Below, piece by piece: positions 11,201-24,300 of a stretch of DNA of 64,000 nucleotides. The notes under the pieces were generated by a model. It searched no databases. It was not told the origin of the DNA and was given only the letters and a program-made list of their open reading frames with translations. Each line of letters begins with the position of its first letter. Positions within the stretch are counted from its first letter, which is position 1. Position numbers and translations under genes: made by a program. The stretch lies in contig NC_089584.1 of the NCBI RefSeq assembly GCF_019320115.1, forward strand, positions 106,905,799 through 106,969,798. The letters are read 5' to 3'. The stretch is from Miscanthus floridulus. Lineage: Eukaryota > Streptophyta > Magnoliopsida > Poales > Poaceae.

Positions 11201-12628
11201 CCTATGAGTCTTACTAGTATGACATGATCATGTAGATTGCTATGCTACAGGACTCCAGTAGAAGTCGAGTGATTGCTTGTCACTCATGAGATATAGGAAA
11301 TATGTTACTATATGATTATCACTTGGAATATATAAAATGGTGGAAAGGAAAAATGGTGACCGGGCAGGGATATGGTTTGGGTATTGGTGGGTGTAAGAAG
11401 TTGTGTCGCCGCGAAGGCGGGTCATAGCTTGGTTACACCGTTTTCCCCTGTCTGGTCGGTTAAGGACCGATTGTTGCATATGACTCTAGGCAGGTCACAG
11501 ACTTTTTATCCTGAGCATATACTTGTGTATGGGCGCTTGAAAGACTTGTTGCTCTCTTATCGCGGATCCAGCTCTTTTCGGACTGACTATCAGGGTTTGT
11601 TTTTGGTGGAGGAGGTCCTTGCACCGCGCTGAGTTTGGGACTTAGGGGCGGGGGCTTGGAGTCCTAGTTTGGATGGGGACCTGGACACCCGGGACAGGAG
11701 AGTGATGGGTTGGTCCTGCTTGTGCCCGGGGTACAAGCGGGGCATGTGTTTTCGGGGTACCCAGCTGGGGGCATTGATTCACGAATCGTCAGGCTATCCG
11801 GTACGGCTTGTCTGCGGTTTAGCATCGTAGTAAGAACTGAAAGATAAAAGATGGAAGATGGACAAAGGAAATCTAATTGCTTACCACCTGCTTGAAAGTA
11901 GCACAGGTGCTTACATAGAATGGTTAGTAAATGAACCAATGCGGCTATTAATAAAAATCGAACATAAGGACGCACGCTTAGTAATGCTTTCTACAAATGC
12001 AATAAACCCACGAGCCAGATAGCCTTGTATATCCTTGGAGTCTTTTCTTTTCTCCTGTCGGGTAAGTCTTGCTGAGTACAATTGAGTACTTAGGGTTTTA
12101 TTCCCCCTGTTGTAGGTGACAGGTGGATGCTAGAGCTGACCTTTGTGTGTGGATTCCTCCTGGTGGGCTCAGCGAGGATTTCCTTTACGTTGCGATCGTA
12201 GTTGTTATTTATAACTCTCACCAAATGCTTTTATAAATGGAAGTTTAATAATCTATTGTCATAGTTTATATATCAATACTTCATCATGTCATTAATAGAG
12301 GTTTATTTCCGCTATAACTCTGATCACATGTTTATATTCCGCTGTTCGATTAAATTGTTTACAACTCTGATAATATGATTTCATTCTGCTATTATGTTAA
12401 TAATTATTATACTCTGATGTTGTATTAAAAGTGATGTAAGAAATGGTTCTGAATGATGTGAGCTTTATTCTCTCATTTGTGATCCTGATGGCAAAAATGT
12501 GAATTTTCGGGTTCTCCCCTAGGGTGTGCCCGACGGAACCGAGTAATTTAGTGTTCTCCCTCGAGTGCTTAGTGTCTAATGGAAGGCAAGCACTTCTATG
12601 AGACATTAAATTAGGCGGTTCTGCCACA
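7824..12628 (+). repeat. Left 4.8-kb LTR
   Basis: It aligns along its length with 16051-20818. In the first 290 bases I count about six differences, so the element is fairly young. It contains a GC-rich block (about 8900-10130), which is also present in the other LTR. Open frames there are not conserved as one protein and are best read as composition artefacts. Confidence 0.9.
8214..8310 (+). repeat. (TA)n microsatellite within the LTR
   Basis: About 60 bases of uninterrupted TA repeat are followed by imperfect TA/CATA units. The same place in the right LTR (about 16440-16485) holds only a short, interrupted version. The array therefore expanded after insertion, and it accounts for most of the length difference between the two LTRs. 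Confidence 0.9.
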
Positions 12629-12630
12629 GG

Positions 12631-12642
12631 TGGTATCAGAGC
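12631..12642 (+). promoter_or_regulatory. Primer-binding site (initiator tRNA-Met type)
   Basis: TGGTATCAGAGC lies two bases after the left LTR. This is the standard plant site for minus-strand priming by initiator Met tRNA. Confidence 0.9.
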
Positions 12643-13403
12643 GCAAATGAGGAAATAAGGCTTCGAATACCTTTTCTAAGCTAAAATTTGACAACCTGTT
12701 TTTGCAAAAAGTTAGGACGTTTATATGCGAAGTTATATAAGTAGCCCTATTACTATGGTTACGTATCCAGGATAGATGACACTCTGCTAACTTAGATAGG
12801 CTTGATCAAGTTTTCTGCAGGTACACTGACTCGAGCATAGTTTGATAGTATCGACTAGTCACAGGGAGAGAACGATGTGCCAAAAATCTGAGAACGGTTG
12901 CCCTATATGTGGCAACAGTGCAAGGACGTATAGGACGTGCATTTATGCATATCCCGTTTGTGCATTGTAGCATCCGTATTGCTTCTAGATACGCCATCCT
13001 TAGGTGTCACGCGTGTCGTATTATGCACGTCTAACTCGTTCATATTCTAGAGTTAGGTTTGCACTATGGCTTCGTGTTTCGCATTCGCCTGTGGTTCACG
13101 CCGATCGTGACCCACGTCTCTCTGTATCCCTTATTTGTGCTCTTGTTAGACCCTTGCCCTATAGTCGTACTAGTCAGTAATGGCATCGCACGTCGCTCGC
13201 CTCCAACGCGTGGAATTTGGTCGATCCGTCGTAGTGATCTCGCGCGGGAACCCTGGTGAACCACGCCATGACCACTGAACGCTCCGCCTTTATAAGTAGA
13301 GCTTGGCTTAGCCATTGGTACCACCACTCGGCACACTTTAGCTTGCTTAGCTTTTCCTTTGGGCCAGCTTTTCGCTCAGCCTTCCTTGCAACCACCGCCA
13401 AAG

Positions 13404-14243
13404 ATGGCAGGAGCCTGGGTTAGTACCTACTGCCTGAACATTGAGGGTTTTCCTAAAATCCTACATGCCACCCTATAAAAGCTCAGAGTTAATGATCACC
13501 CCGAGTATGAGGGCCATGAGTATGAGGAGCATGGCACCGAGCGGTGTGAGGTTACCGTCTACATCGGGAAGAGTGAAGAGTTCCCTGACCTCATCAAAGC
13601 CTGGAGTGTGACCGCAATCGGGTTTCGCTTTGTCGACACCTACCAGGTTGTGGCCCGCAAAGCCTTGTGGTACCTCTACCAGATCTATGAGGAGCCCATT
13701 GCTCGTACCCCCATGCGGTTCTTTCCTCCTTTGGACAAGAATCGGCGGGCATGGAGGGCCCGCATGGAGGCTTTGCAAGGACGAGATGTGCAAGAGGACA
13801 GTCCCACCGTGGTGCACTTGGCCACGTACCTACTCACTCTGGATGAGTAGTATGACCATCAAGCCTTAGAGCTGAGGGCGTGCCTTCGACGCACCGAGGA
13901 AGCCGAGATCTTCAACCGGATGCTCCAGGTGCAGCTTGCCGAAGCGCATGCTAGCGCTGCAGCTGCTGAGAGCCAAGAGGCTGTCATGGAGGAAACTCTA
14001 AAGGAGGCCGAAGATTGGCATGTCCATCAGCTGCGGGTGGCCTATCTTGTCACCAGGGCCGAACGAAGGACGTTGGCTGCTGGAAGGCAGGATGCCCCGA
14101 TTTTGGAAGGGATCCCTATCCACCTACCAGAAAGAAGAAGAACAAGTGTTGCAGCACCGCCCGCACCTCCACCCTCGGAAGTGTCCAAAGAAGAACCCTT
14201 GATTCCTCTCGCTCAGCCGTTGCCCTATGAGGATGTAGACTAG
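13404..14243 (+). pseudogene. Unrecognised ORF of the large-LTR element
   Basis: A single reading frame of 280 codons starts MAGAWVSTYCLNIEGFPK and ends LPYEDVD. It is broken by only two stops (TAA at 13476-13478, TAG at 13848-13850) and no frameshift, so it was recently coding. The first half has a compact mixed region (EVTVYIGKSEEF, VTAIGFRFVDTYQVVARKAL, ARTPMRFFPPLDKNR). The second half is an alanine- and glutamate-rich coiled-coil-like helix (LAEAHASAAAAESQEA) with a proline-rich tail. No CCHC knuckle, protease or polymerase motif is visible. It may be a gag-like structural protein. I do not recognise a named domain. Confidence 0.6.
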
Positions 14244-16037
14244 TTGCCTTGGGACGTTGTGCCCATAGTAGTAGTGTTTTTGTTGCTGTCCCCGGTATTG
14301 TACTCTTGCCGTTGTTGTCGTCCGTAGTTGTTGAGATCGTCTGACCATAGGTGAATGCTAGGCCATGAATGTGAGCCTAAATGCCTGTATGTTGTACCCA
14401 TATAAGACCGTTGGAACATGCATTTTATTTATTTTGTTGTGTTTATTGCGTTCATCTACCTTAAGTTCGTTAGGTGTGCTTAAGAGTTTTCATGGCCGAT
14501 ATTAACCGGGATACAAGAGAAGTTGCCATTCAGATATCAGCAAAGCAGTCATGATTGGAATACATTGGATACTATATTGACTAATTGTGGATGTCCCAAC
14601 AGAATACTTGAATCGCTTTAAACCAAATCCACCATTGGATTTGAATTCCTTGTCCCTTGTTGTGAAGGGAACCTTTGTTGTTGAATTTTTCCCTTGCAAT
14701 ACTCCTCTTATTCTATGGTCTATGACCCCACTGCCTTCATGGCGTGTAAGTTGGTAATAGTTGCATGGTTAAAAGCTTATAGTGCCACGATGAAACCAAA
14801 GGCTCCCTGTGGAACAACTACCACATATGACGCTGTTCGGCACATGCTAGTATCAAGGTTTTTGACCAAATACCTTTACCAAGTTACACCGCCGTACCAT
14901 TTTGTTTTAAAGTTTTCTCCGTGAAAATGTTTAGGTGTTCAAACGGGAAATCCACCACGGGTTGATGCAGAAGTGTTCTCTCAAGGTAAACAAGAGATGG
15001 TTTTGAAGGAAGAAAGTATGACATGGTCACAGTCTACATTGAAAGACGGATGTGGTCGAGTAAAGGAAAGAGAAAGAAGAGTAGTAGGGAAGGTTAGCTA
15101 TGGGTAGTCATAAAAAGCCTGAGTGGACGTCATGTCACCAACCCTATGTTTAGTTGACCGTGCTACGCATGCTAGGTCACTTCGCTGCGTGCCCTGCGAA
15201 CGCTGTCTGTATCAGGCGTGTAGCACTCTATTTTTGCGTGGTCACAACATCGTGCCGCACTCGCTGTCCTTGAGCACTGTGCGCTTTTCTTTTTTCTAGC
15301 ATTCGGTCGGCTCTCGGCTCTCATGCCTTGTCCTTCATACCGGACCCCCTTTCCCTCTCCTTTCCTTCTTCTTTTGGTGACACGACCACCCGCATGCCTG
15401 CCTCATCAAGTGGACCCCCTCTCCTCTCCTTTATTTCCCCCTCTACCGCTCACGCAGGAAGCGCACCATGTCTCCGACCTTATCTCCACAACATGCACCG
15501 TCTGTGTACCCCAGCCCCACCGCATCCACCGTCGGTGTGTTGCTTTCCCCTCTCCGTTCGCCGCTATAAATACCCTTGGTCCTTGCACTTCTTATTCATC
15601 CCCATTCCCCCATATTCAGAGCATAGCTACGAGATCCAGTCGACGTTGTAAAGCTAGGTTTGTCAGTTTGAGGTGATGATGTGATCTGAGAAGAAGAAGA
15701 AAGGATCCGGTTCGTCAAAGAAGTTCAAGTTCCCTTTTGGGTAGTCAATCTTAGGGTTCACGATGTTTTACTTCTCAGTCGACTGTTTCTGGATCTGTTG
15801 GACCTACACCATATTTTGGAAACTCATTATCCTGTTGTTCCTCCATTGCCCTCGTCTATCTCGACTCCTGGAGTAGGTCTCGGTTGTACCAGGTTGCTCT
15901 TAACCATGTATCCCTAGATCCCCGTGTGGTTTAGTATTCGAAGTCGTGTAATCTTTCGTGTAATCCCTGATCTATGAAATGTAATCGCGTTTTCCCCTTT
16001 TGGTTCTTGCTTTGAATCTCGGGACGAGATTCTTTTT

Positions 16038-16050
16038 AAGGGGGGTTGGT
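16038..16050 (+). promoter_or_regulatory. Polypurine tract of the large-LTR element
   Basis: A purine-rich AAGGGGGG stretch followed by TTGGT directly precedes the right LTR. This is the position used for plus-strand priming. Confidence 0.65.
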
Positions 16051-19000
16051 TGTAACACCCCGGTGTTATGATCTTATTTAGCACCGCGATTTAGGTCTAA
16101 GTCAATTTTTCAAAACAAGTTTCTCGGAATTTTTGAATTAAAACGTACTTGTCGTGATGAGGGAATCGTGTGTGACTTAGTTTCATGGACTCAAATCAAC
16201 GCTCAAGTTAAATTATGTAGTATGTAGAAATATTTAGGAGTGTCCGATAACGATTCTAGCAAATAAGTATCGAACGGCTTGTTTAATTGATTAAGCATGA
16301 AAATTAACTTTTATAAATAAAATAAAATCCATTAATAAATAGAACGATATACATATATATATAGTGTTTGAATCGAATTTAAATTTGAGCTTTGCTAAAA
16401 ATTTTCTATGCCTAAACATCACGTAAAGTAGTAAACTGTTATATATATATGTATATATATATACATATGTATATATATATATACATGTTCTAGCAATAAC
16501 TTTAAATTAAGAACATGTGACTATGCTAGTTGACCTGCTCCTCTACGACCTTGTCTACATCTGTATGGTCTCTGTCTGCTCTCTGCACCGCAGCAGTTTT
16601 GCTTTGTAGCGAAGGAGCGAGCGGAGGTCCGGCCGGAGGGAGAACGAGCATTTATGACAGCAGTATTTCGCTGCTTTCCTGCTGCCCCCAGGCCCTCTTC
16701 CGTGCAAGGCACATGGTGCACTGCGTTATCATTCATCACTCATCTGGTAAAAAAAAGAAAGGCAACACTGTTCCTGTCACGTCACTCCTATAGCACCGTA
16801 GTAAACATACGTACGTTTACCCGCTGCTGGCTCATTTCTTTTCCTCTGTTTGCCCTGGCAGCCCATGCCCCTGCCCTGGCCTCATGCGCCTGTTTACCTC
16901 TATCTGCCCCGGTCTTATATCTGTCTATCCTCTGTGACTTTCTCTTCTCTATTGATAGCGAAGCAGGTAGTCTTGTCCGAATTTTTAATGGGGCACCAGC
17001 AGCTGTGCAGTGCATGTGCTTAGAGAGTGATCAGGAAAGCTAGCGTCTCATCCTTGTTTGCTTTGGGTTTTCTCTGCACTACCGTGTCTCCCACGGTCTT
17101 CCCCTCCTCCTTTTTTCTGCTACCATGGGTAGAGACGCCGCTGCTCCTTGGTGCTCGCGCTGTCTCCACCTGGCGCCCTACGGCTCCTCGCCACTGCAGC
17201 ACCACGCCTAAGCCTCCTTCGGCTCCTCGCTCCGCACCTCGTGCGTGGGCCCATGAAGCTCTGGCGCCCCCCTCGTCTGCTTGCCTCGCGTGAGCTCCCA
17301 CTAAGGCTGCCCACCGCCGTCGCTCGGTCACTGCGTGTGCCCTCAGTTAGTGCTATGTCTTCGTCGTGGCCGCGGCTCTGCTCGCAGACAGCTTGACCAG
17401 CCGTGTCTTGCGCTCTGCCACTCTCCTTCTCCTCCGCAGTCAACCGCCATGGCCACACACAGCTTCCGTCCGCCATGGTCGCGTGCCTCGGGTGTGAGTA
17501 TCGCCACTGGCCGTCATGTGCCCACGTGTGCGAGTTTCCATGGCCGCGCTGGACCTTTCCACCTCTGCGTCTAGCGTCGCCGTGGCCTTGCGCCGAACTA
17601 CAACATCAGCGTCCCTCCTCGTTTCTCTCTCGCGCTGCTCGCGCACGCTCCAGCCATGGTCGCCCGGACCTGGTTCGCCCATGATTGGTCCGACTCGAGA
17701 AGAGCAGCAGTCATGGCCATCGCTCGTGGAGCCTTGAGCAGAGTTGCCCGACGTTCCTTGCTCACTCTCTATTCTATCGGTGGCTCTGCCACCCGGCTAG
17801 CGCCGTTGCATGCCGACGCCGCCATCCGAGCACAACCCCGGCCCACGCTGGTCTTCTGCTCCGATGTTTCCTCTCCAGCACAGCTCCGCTGCCGGGCCAC
17901 AGCGCATCGCCCGCAGCTAGCCGCGCCGCGACAGCTGTTCTCCAGGCGCCATCACCACCCGCCGTCGTCCGCGTGGTCCCGCCTGCTGACCGTGCCGGTG
18001 ATGCGCCCCATCGCCATGGCCGCTGTCATCGCCGTCCCGGAGCCATCCACGTCTTCCCACCCTCGCGCGAGCTCCATGCTGCGCCTGGTAAGCCGAGCCA
18101 CGGAGCTCCTCGGCCGCTGCCCAGTCCGGCCTCGCCAGCCGTAGCTGTAGTGCCACGGGCTGTCATGGGCCATGCTGCGGGTGTCCGCAGGTGTGCCTTG
18201 CCGCCGCGCAGCTCCCGCGCCGCTCCTCCGCCGCCGCCGGGCCACTAGCAGCTGGCCGACGAAACCGGCCCGATGCCCCCTCCCCCTCCTCTGCTCCCGG
18301 TGTCTAGATGAAGAAGATGACCCTGCTCTCTCTCTTTCACTATGATAGGTGGACCCATTTGGGCAGCGGGTCCCGCATGTCAGTGCAACCAGTGGCCAAG
18401 TTGGGTACGTGTTCGGGTGCATCTAGCATTTTACTTAGGTTGTAGTTGTTTGCTGTGTAGATTTTTCAGATTAGGTGCTAATCCTCTAAATTCCATATCT
18501 CATGCTAGGAGTATCAAAAATTAGTGAGACTAGTTTTGTTAGCTTCTTTATGAGATGCTCTACATGATAGATCTATAAAATATGCTGGTCCATAAAGGTT
18601 TGTATGCTGTGTTAATTAGTCACTAAAAGTGCTTTTAGAAATGCTTTTAATTGACCAGAGCCATATCTTGAGTTATAGAAGTACATAAATAGCGAAACTA
18701 GTTTTGTTGAGCTCCTAAAATCCTGCCCTGCCTGCTAGTATATTTTGTTCACGTAGTTGGATAATATTCTTAGGAAGCTATATAATTAATTAGAGATAAT
18801 TAATATTGCGAAAAGGTAAACTTGTAGGAATTGGTATGGTAAATTGGTAATAGCGTTAACTCTGAAAATTCAACAGTGGATTTCTAGCAATAATTAGTTG
18901 CTAGATAGGCAATGATGTCCTAATCCGAATATAGTAAATCAGATAGAAGGAATAAAGGAACAACGTTGGTTTGTATAACTAAAAACAATTGTGGGGAAAT

Positions 19001-20818
19001 AATGCCTTGTTTGACAACATGGATACGTAGCTAAGTACGGTCATCGTTAGAACTAGCCCGTTAACTCGAGAGGCGTACGTTGTATTTTATGAGTCACGAT
19101 TTCAGTTGATTAATTACATCTTTGCATTGCATTGCATGCATATCATATAGGTACGATGATGGATCAACGGATCGATCGAAGGATGATTGGGAATCCGAAG
19201 ATGATGCAATGGGCCTTCTATCCAGTTGATGGTGGATGATCTAAAGATACAGATACTAACTTTTAATATATCTTACCCAGGCAAGCCCCGATGCATAACC
19301 CCTACTTTCTACAGTTTAAATTATATTTGTGCATTAAGTTTTAAGGAGTTGAATGAAACCCACTTGCATATATATCTTTATCCTATGAGTCTTACTAGTA
19401 TGACATGATCGTGTAGATTGCTATGCTACAGGACTCCGGTAGAAGTCGAGTGATTGCCTGTCACTCGCGAGATATAGGAAATATGTTACTATATGATTAT
19501 CACTTGGAATATATAAAATGGTGGAAAGGAAAAATGGTGACCGGGCAGGGATATGGTTTGGGTATTGGTGGGTGTAAGAAGTTGTGTCGCCGCGAAGGCG
19601 GGTCATAGCTTGGTTACACCGTTTTTCCCTGTCTGGTCGGTTAAGGACCGATCGTTGCATATGACTCTAGGCAGGTCACAGACTTTTTATCCCAAGCACA
19701 TACTTGTGTATGGGCGCTTGGAAGACTTGTTGCTCTCTTGTCGCGGATCTGGCTCTTTTCGGACCGACTGTTAGGGTTTGTTTTTGGTGGAGGAGGTCCT
19801 TGCACCGCGCTGAGTCCAGGACTCAGGGCGGGGGCTTGGAGTCCTAGTTTGGACGAGGACCTAGACACCCGGGATAGGAGAGTGATGGGTTGGTCCTACT
19901 TGTGCCTGGGGTACAAGCGGGGCGTGTGTTTTCGGGGTACCCAGCTGGGGGCATTAATTCGCGAATCGCCGGGCTATCCGGTACGGCTTGTCTACGGTTT
20001 AGCATCGTAGTAAGAACTGAAAGATGAAAGATGGAAGATGGACAAAGGAAATCTGATTGTTTACCACCTGCTTGAAAGTAGCATAGGTGCTTACATAGAA
20101 TGGTTAGTAAATGAACCAATGTGGCTATTAATAAAAATCAAACATAAGGACGCACGCTTAGTAATGCTTCGTGCAAATACAATAAACCCATGGGCCAGAT
20201 AGCCTTGCATATCCTTGGAGTCTTTTCTTTTCTCCTGTCGGGTAAGTCTTGCTGAGTACAATTGAGTACTTAGGGTTTTATTCCCCCTGTTGCAGGTGAC
20301 AGGTGGATGCTAGAGCTGACCTTTGTGTGTGGATTTCTCCTGGTGGGCTCAGCGAGGATTTCCTTTACGTTGCGATCGTAGTTGTTATTTATAACTCTCA
20401 TCAAATGCTTTTATAAATGGAAGATTAATAATCTGTTGTCATAGTTTATATATCAATACTTCATCATGTCATTAATAGAGGTTTATTTCCGCTATAACTC
20501 TGATCATATGTTTATATTCCGCTGTTCGATTAAATTGTTTACAACTCTGATAATATGATTTCATTCCGCTGTTATGTTAATAATTATTATACTCTGATGT
20601 TGTATTAAAAGTGATGTAAGAAATGGTTCCAAATGATGTGAGCTTTATTCTCTCATTTGTGATCCTGATGGCAAAAATGTGGATTTTCGGGTTCTCCCCT
20701 GGGGTGTGCCCGACGGAACCGAGTAATTTAGTGTTCTCCCTCGAGTGCTTAGTATCTAATGGAAGGCAAGCACTCCTATGAGACATTAAATTAGGCGGTT
20801 CTGCCACACCTAGGCCCA
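16051..20818 (+). repeat. Right 4.8-kb LTR
   Basis: This is the direct-repeat partner of 7824-12628. It ends GCGGTTCTGCCACA at 20818 and is followed by the CCTAG copy of the target site. Confidence 0.9.
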
Positions 20819-21332
20819 TGTTGCGGTCTGGGTGCGGCCTGGCGCCGCGCAAAGGTGGTGGGCCAAGCCGAATTGCTGGCTTCGGGCCCAGTAGCAGTAA
20901 AGAGGGAGCCCAATTTTCCTTTTTTCTTTTTTAGTAAAATTGAAAAATGGAAAATGGCTCAAAAGAAATCAGAAAAACAAATTTTTCCTATGGGTAAATT
21001 CAAGAAAATGAGTTCATTTTTCCGCTGTGTATTGTAAAGTTGTTATTTTCATTATTAAGTTCGAACCAACGGGTGAATTTAATTTTGAAAATGAATATGT
21101 ATTAGCTTATTATAATATTGTTGTTATTCTGACCAACGTTGATTAATGGTAATATTATGATGAGTTTTTGTCATGCATTAATTCTATTTCTGCCCAACGG
21201 TGACGTAGAATTAGTGTAGAGGATAATTGTATGTTTTAATTTTGACCAACGTTGGAACTAAGCATGCAATTGTTATTATTATGTTTATGTTCTCGCTCCA
21301 TATGAATTGTGTTTTCAAGTGGATGCAACTTG
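20819..21332. other. Remaining Copia leader, no gene
   Basis: This AT-rich stretch continues the Copia 5' untranslated leader after the nested element. It contains repeated CCAACG-type motifs (for example CTGACCAACGTTGATTAATG and TTTTGACCAACGTTGG). No ORF of note is seen. Confidence 0.55.
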
Positions 21333-24300
21333 ATGGGTTATATCAAAGAGATCCCCACTCTCAAAGGTGACAACTACACGAAGTGAAAGAAAAAGATTGA
21401 CCTAGCTTTCATCTTGGCTGAGGTGGATTGGGTAGTCACCTCACCGTGTCCCACTGAGCCTATGGCACCGATGAGGGAGACAAACGAGGCTGATGCCACT
21501 TGAGCAACCAGAGAGAGGGATTTTGCATCCCAAAAGATGTCCTATGACCTTGAGTATAGGAAGTGGGTCACTGCCAATAAAAAATGTATGGCTATGATAA
21601 AGAACACAATTGAACCTGCAATTGTAGGCTCAATCCCAGAGTGTGACACCATCACCGAGTATCTCGATAGAATATAGAGTCAGTTCACTGGCTCTTCAAA
21701 GACATATACTACCTAGCTGATAAAGCAGCTGGTGATAGAGAGGTACTCTAAAAATGGTGGCATAAGAGAGCATATACTAAGGATGAGCAATTTGACATCC
21801 AAGCTAAAACCAATAGATCTGGCTCTCAAGAAAGAGTTCCTTAACCATCTAATTTTTGCTTCCTTGCCAATGAAGTTTGTCACTTTTGTTGTCAGCTACA
21901 ACATACAACCTAAGAAGTGGGACATGGAAAGGCTCATGGCTATATGTGTGCAAGAGGAGGAGAGAATGAAAGCTGCCAATGGTGGCACTATCAATTATGT
22001 GAAAGACAATAAGAAAAAGAATAATAATGCTAACTCCTCCTTAAAGTCAAAGGGAAAGGGTCCCATGCTGCATCAGCCTCAGCAGAATAAGTTCACAGTA
22101 GAGAAAGACTAGTGTCTCTATTGTAAGAAGACGTGACTTATAAGAAAGATTGTCCCGGTTACTTAAAGATGATCATGGCAAAGAAATGTGAACATTATTA
22201 TGTTCATAAATGAATCCCTGTATGTACAGTATTCGAAATCTACTTGGTGGATTGACTCAGGTGCAACTGTTTATGTTGCTAATTCTTTACAGTGATTCCG
22301 TCGACGAGGACTACGCAAAGAAGAGAAAGACACGTTAAAGTTGCAAATGGAGTCCGAGCAGATGTTGAAGCCGTTGGTGATCTTTCTCTAGAGCTTGCTG
22401 ATGGTTTCACACTTTTACTTAGAGATGTTCTTTATGTTCCCTCTCTATAGAGAAACTTGACTAGTGTTTCATGCTTGGACAATGATGGATATGATTGTTA
22501 TTTTGGAAATGGCAAATGTAAGATAACATTTAATAATGCATGTGTTGGTCTTGCTATCTTATAAAATGAGCTTTATTTGTTATCGCTACATGATGATGTG
22601 AATATTGTATGCAATGATGGGAACGTTGCTTGCGACAATGAGAATGTATCTTCGTCTGCGGATGTAAACAGAAAACAAAAAAGAGCTCACGATGCGTTGT
22701 CGAAATTATGGCACTGTCGTTTATGCCATATTTTGAGGGGGAGAATAGAAAGATAAGTTAAGAATGATATTCTTGCTCCATTAGAGCTCTCAGATTTTGA
22801 ACAATGCAGAGAATGCATAAAAGAAAAGTATGTAAAAAATTAAGAAAGATGTCAAACGAAGCGCTGGAATTTTACAGATTATTCACACAGACATCTGTGG
22901 TCCGTTTCCTGTAAAGAGTGTGGATGGTTATGATTCATTCATAACATTCATAGATGATTACTTCTGTTATGGCTATATTTATCCAATCAAAGAAAAAACA
23001 GAAACATTGAATAAATTTAAGATATTTAAGGTAGAAGTTGAAAACCAACATAATTTAAAGATTAAGATAGTCAGGTCCGACCATGGGGGGGGAGTACTAC
23101 GGTCGGCATACCCCATATGGCCAAGTTCTTGGACCTTTTGCAAGGTTCTTATAGGAGAATGGTATAATAGTCCAGTATTCTACACCGGACGAACCTCAGC
23201 AGAATGGAGTAGCTGAAAGACGTAATCGTACCCTGATGGATATGGTGCGCAGTATGATAAGTTACTCCACCTTACCGTTGAGCCTGTGGATGGAGGCATT
23301 AAAAACCACCATTTATATTCTCAATAGAGTACTAAGTAAGTCGGTGCCCAAAACACCGTATGAGTTATGGACAGGAAGAGTACCCTCACTAAACCACTTA
23401 CGTGTGTGGGGGAGTCCTGCTGAGGCTAAAGTATTTAACCCAAACATTGGAAAGCTAGATCCCAAAACAGTAAGTTGTCATTTCATTGGCTGTCCAGAAA
23501 AGTCAAAAGGTTTTTATTTCTACTATCTAGACAGACATACAAAGTTTGTGAAAATGAGACACGCTATCTTTCTAGAGGATAAAATGATGAGGGAGAGCAT
23601 GGTAGCTCGAGAAATTGACCTTGAAGAGAAGCGGGTGTATGCGCCCAATTCAATGATTCATGAACCATTTTTCTCACTATCTACTGTAGCTGCACCAACA
23701 GTGCAAGATACTGTGGTGTCAGCACATGTTGTTATTCTACCTGTGGCAACAATGAATGACGATGAGGAACCTGTTCTTCAGGATCCTATAGAACCTATTG
23801 CCACACACAAGGGGGAGCAACAACAGCCTCAAACAGAAGATGTGCCAAATGTGAAGGCCTCTAGAAGGTCTTAAAGAGTTAGAAAATCAGTTATTCCTGC
23901 TGACTATGAAGTATACAACACTAAGGAATTTCAAATAGAGGATAATCCCACCTTATTTGAAGAAGCCATGAGAAGTGATCATTCATCAAAGTGGCTTGAG
24001 ACCATGGAAGATGAAAGAAAATCTATGAATGCCAATAAAGTTTGGGACTTAAAAATAATTCATAAATAAGCCAAAACAGTAGGCTATAAATGGGTATACA
24101 AAATAAAACTTGACTCTCAAGGAAATATAGAGAGATATAAAGCGCGACTTGTGTCAAAGGCTTTACGCAAAGAGAAAGGATTGATTACAATGAGACCTTT
24201 TCTCTAGTCTCATGTAAGAATTTTTTCAGAATCATAATGACATTAGTGGCACATTATGATTTTGAATTACATCAGATGGATGTAAAGACGACATTTCTCA

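Larger units (their letters stand above)
7824..20818 (+). mobile_element. Large non-autonomous LTR retrotransposon (LARD-like)
   Basis: Two very long direct repeats (7824-12628, 4805 bp; 16051-20818, 4768 bp) begin with TGTAACACCCCGGTGTTA and end with GCGGTTCTGCCACA. The flanks are CCCAG (7819-7823) and CCTAG (20819-20823), a 5-bp target duplication with one C-to-T change. A perfect TGGTATCAGAGC primer site and an AAGGGGGG polypurine tract sit at the inner LTR edges. The 3.4-kb interior has one decayed ORF and no protease, reverse transcriptase or integrase. LTRs over 4 kb without pol fit the LARD class. It inserted in the 5' leader of the Copia element. Confidence 0.9.
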
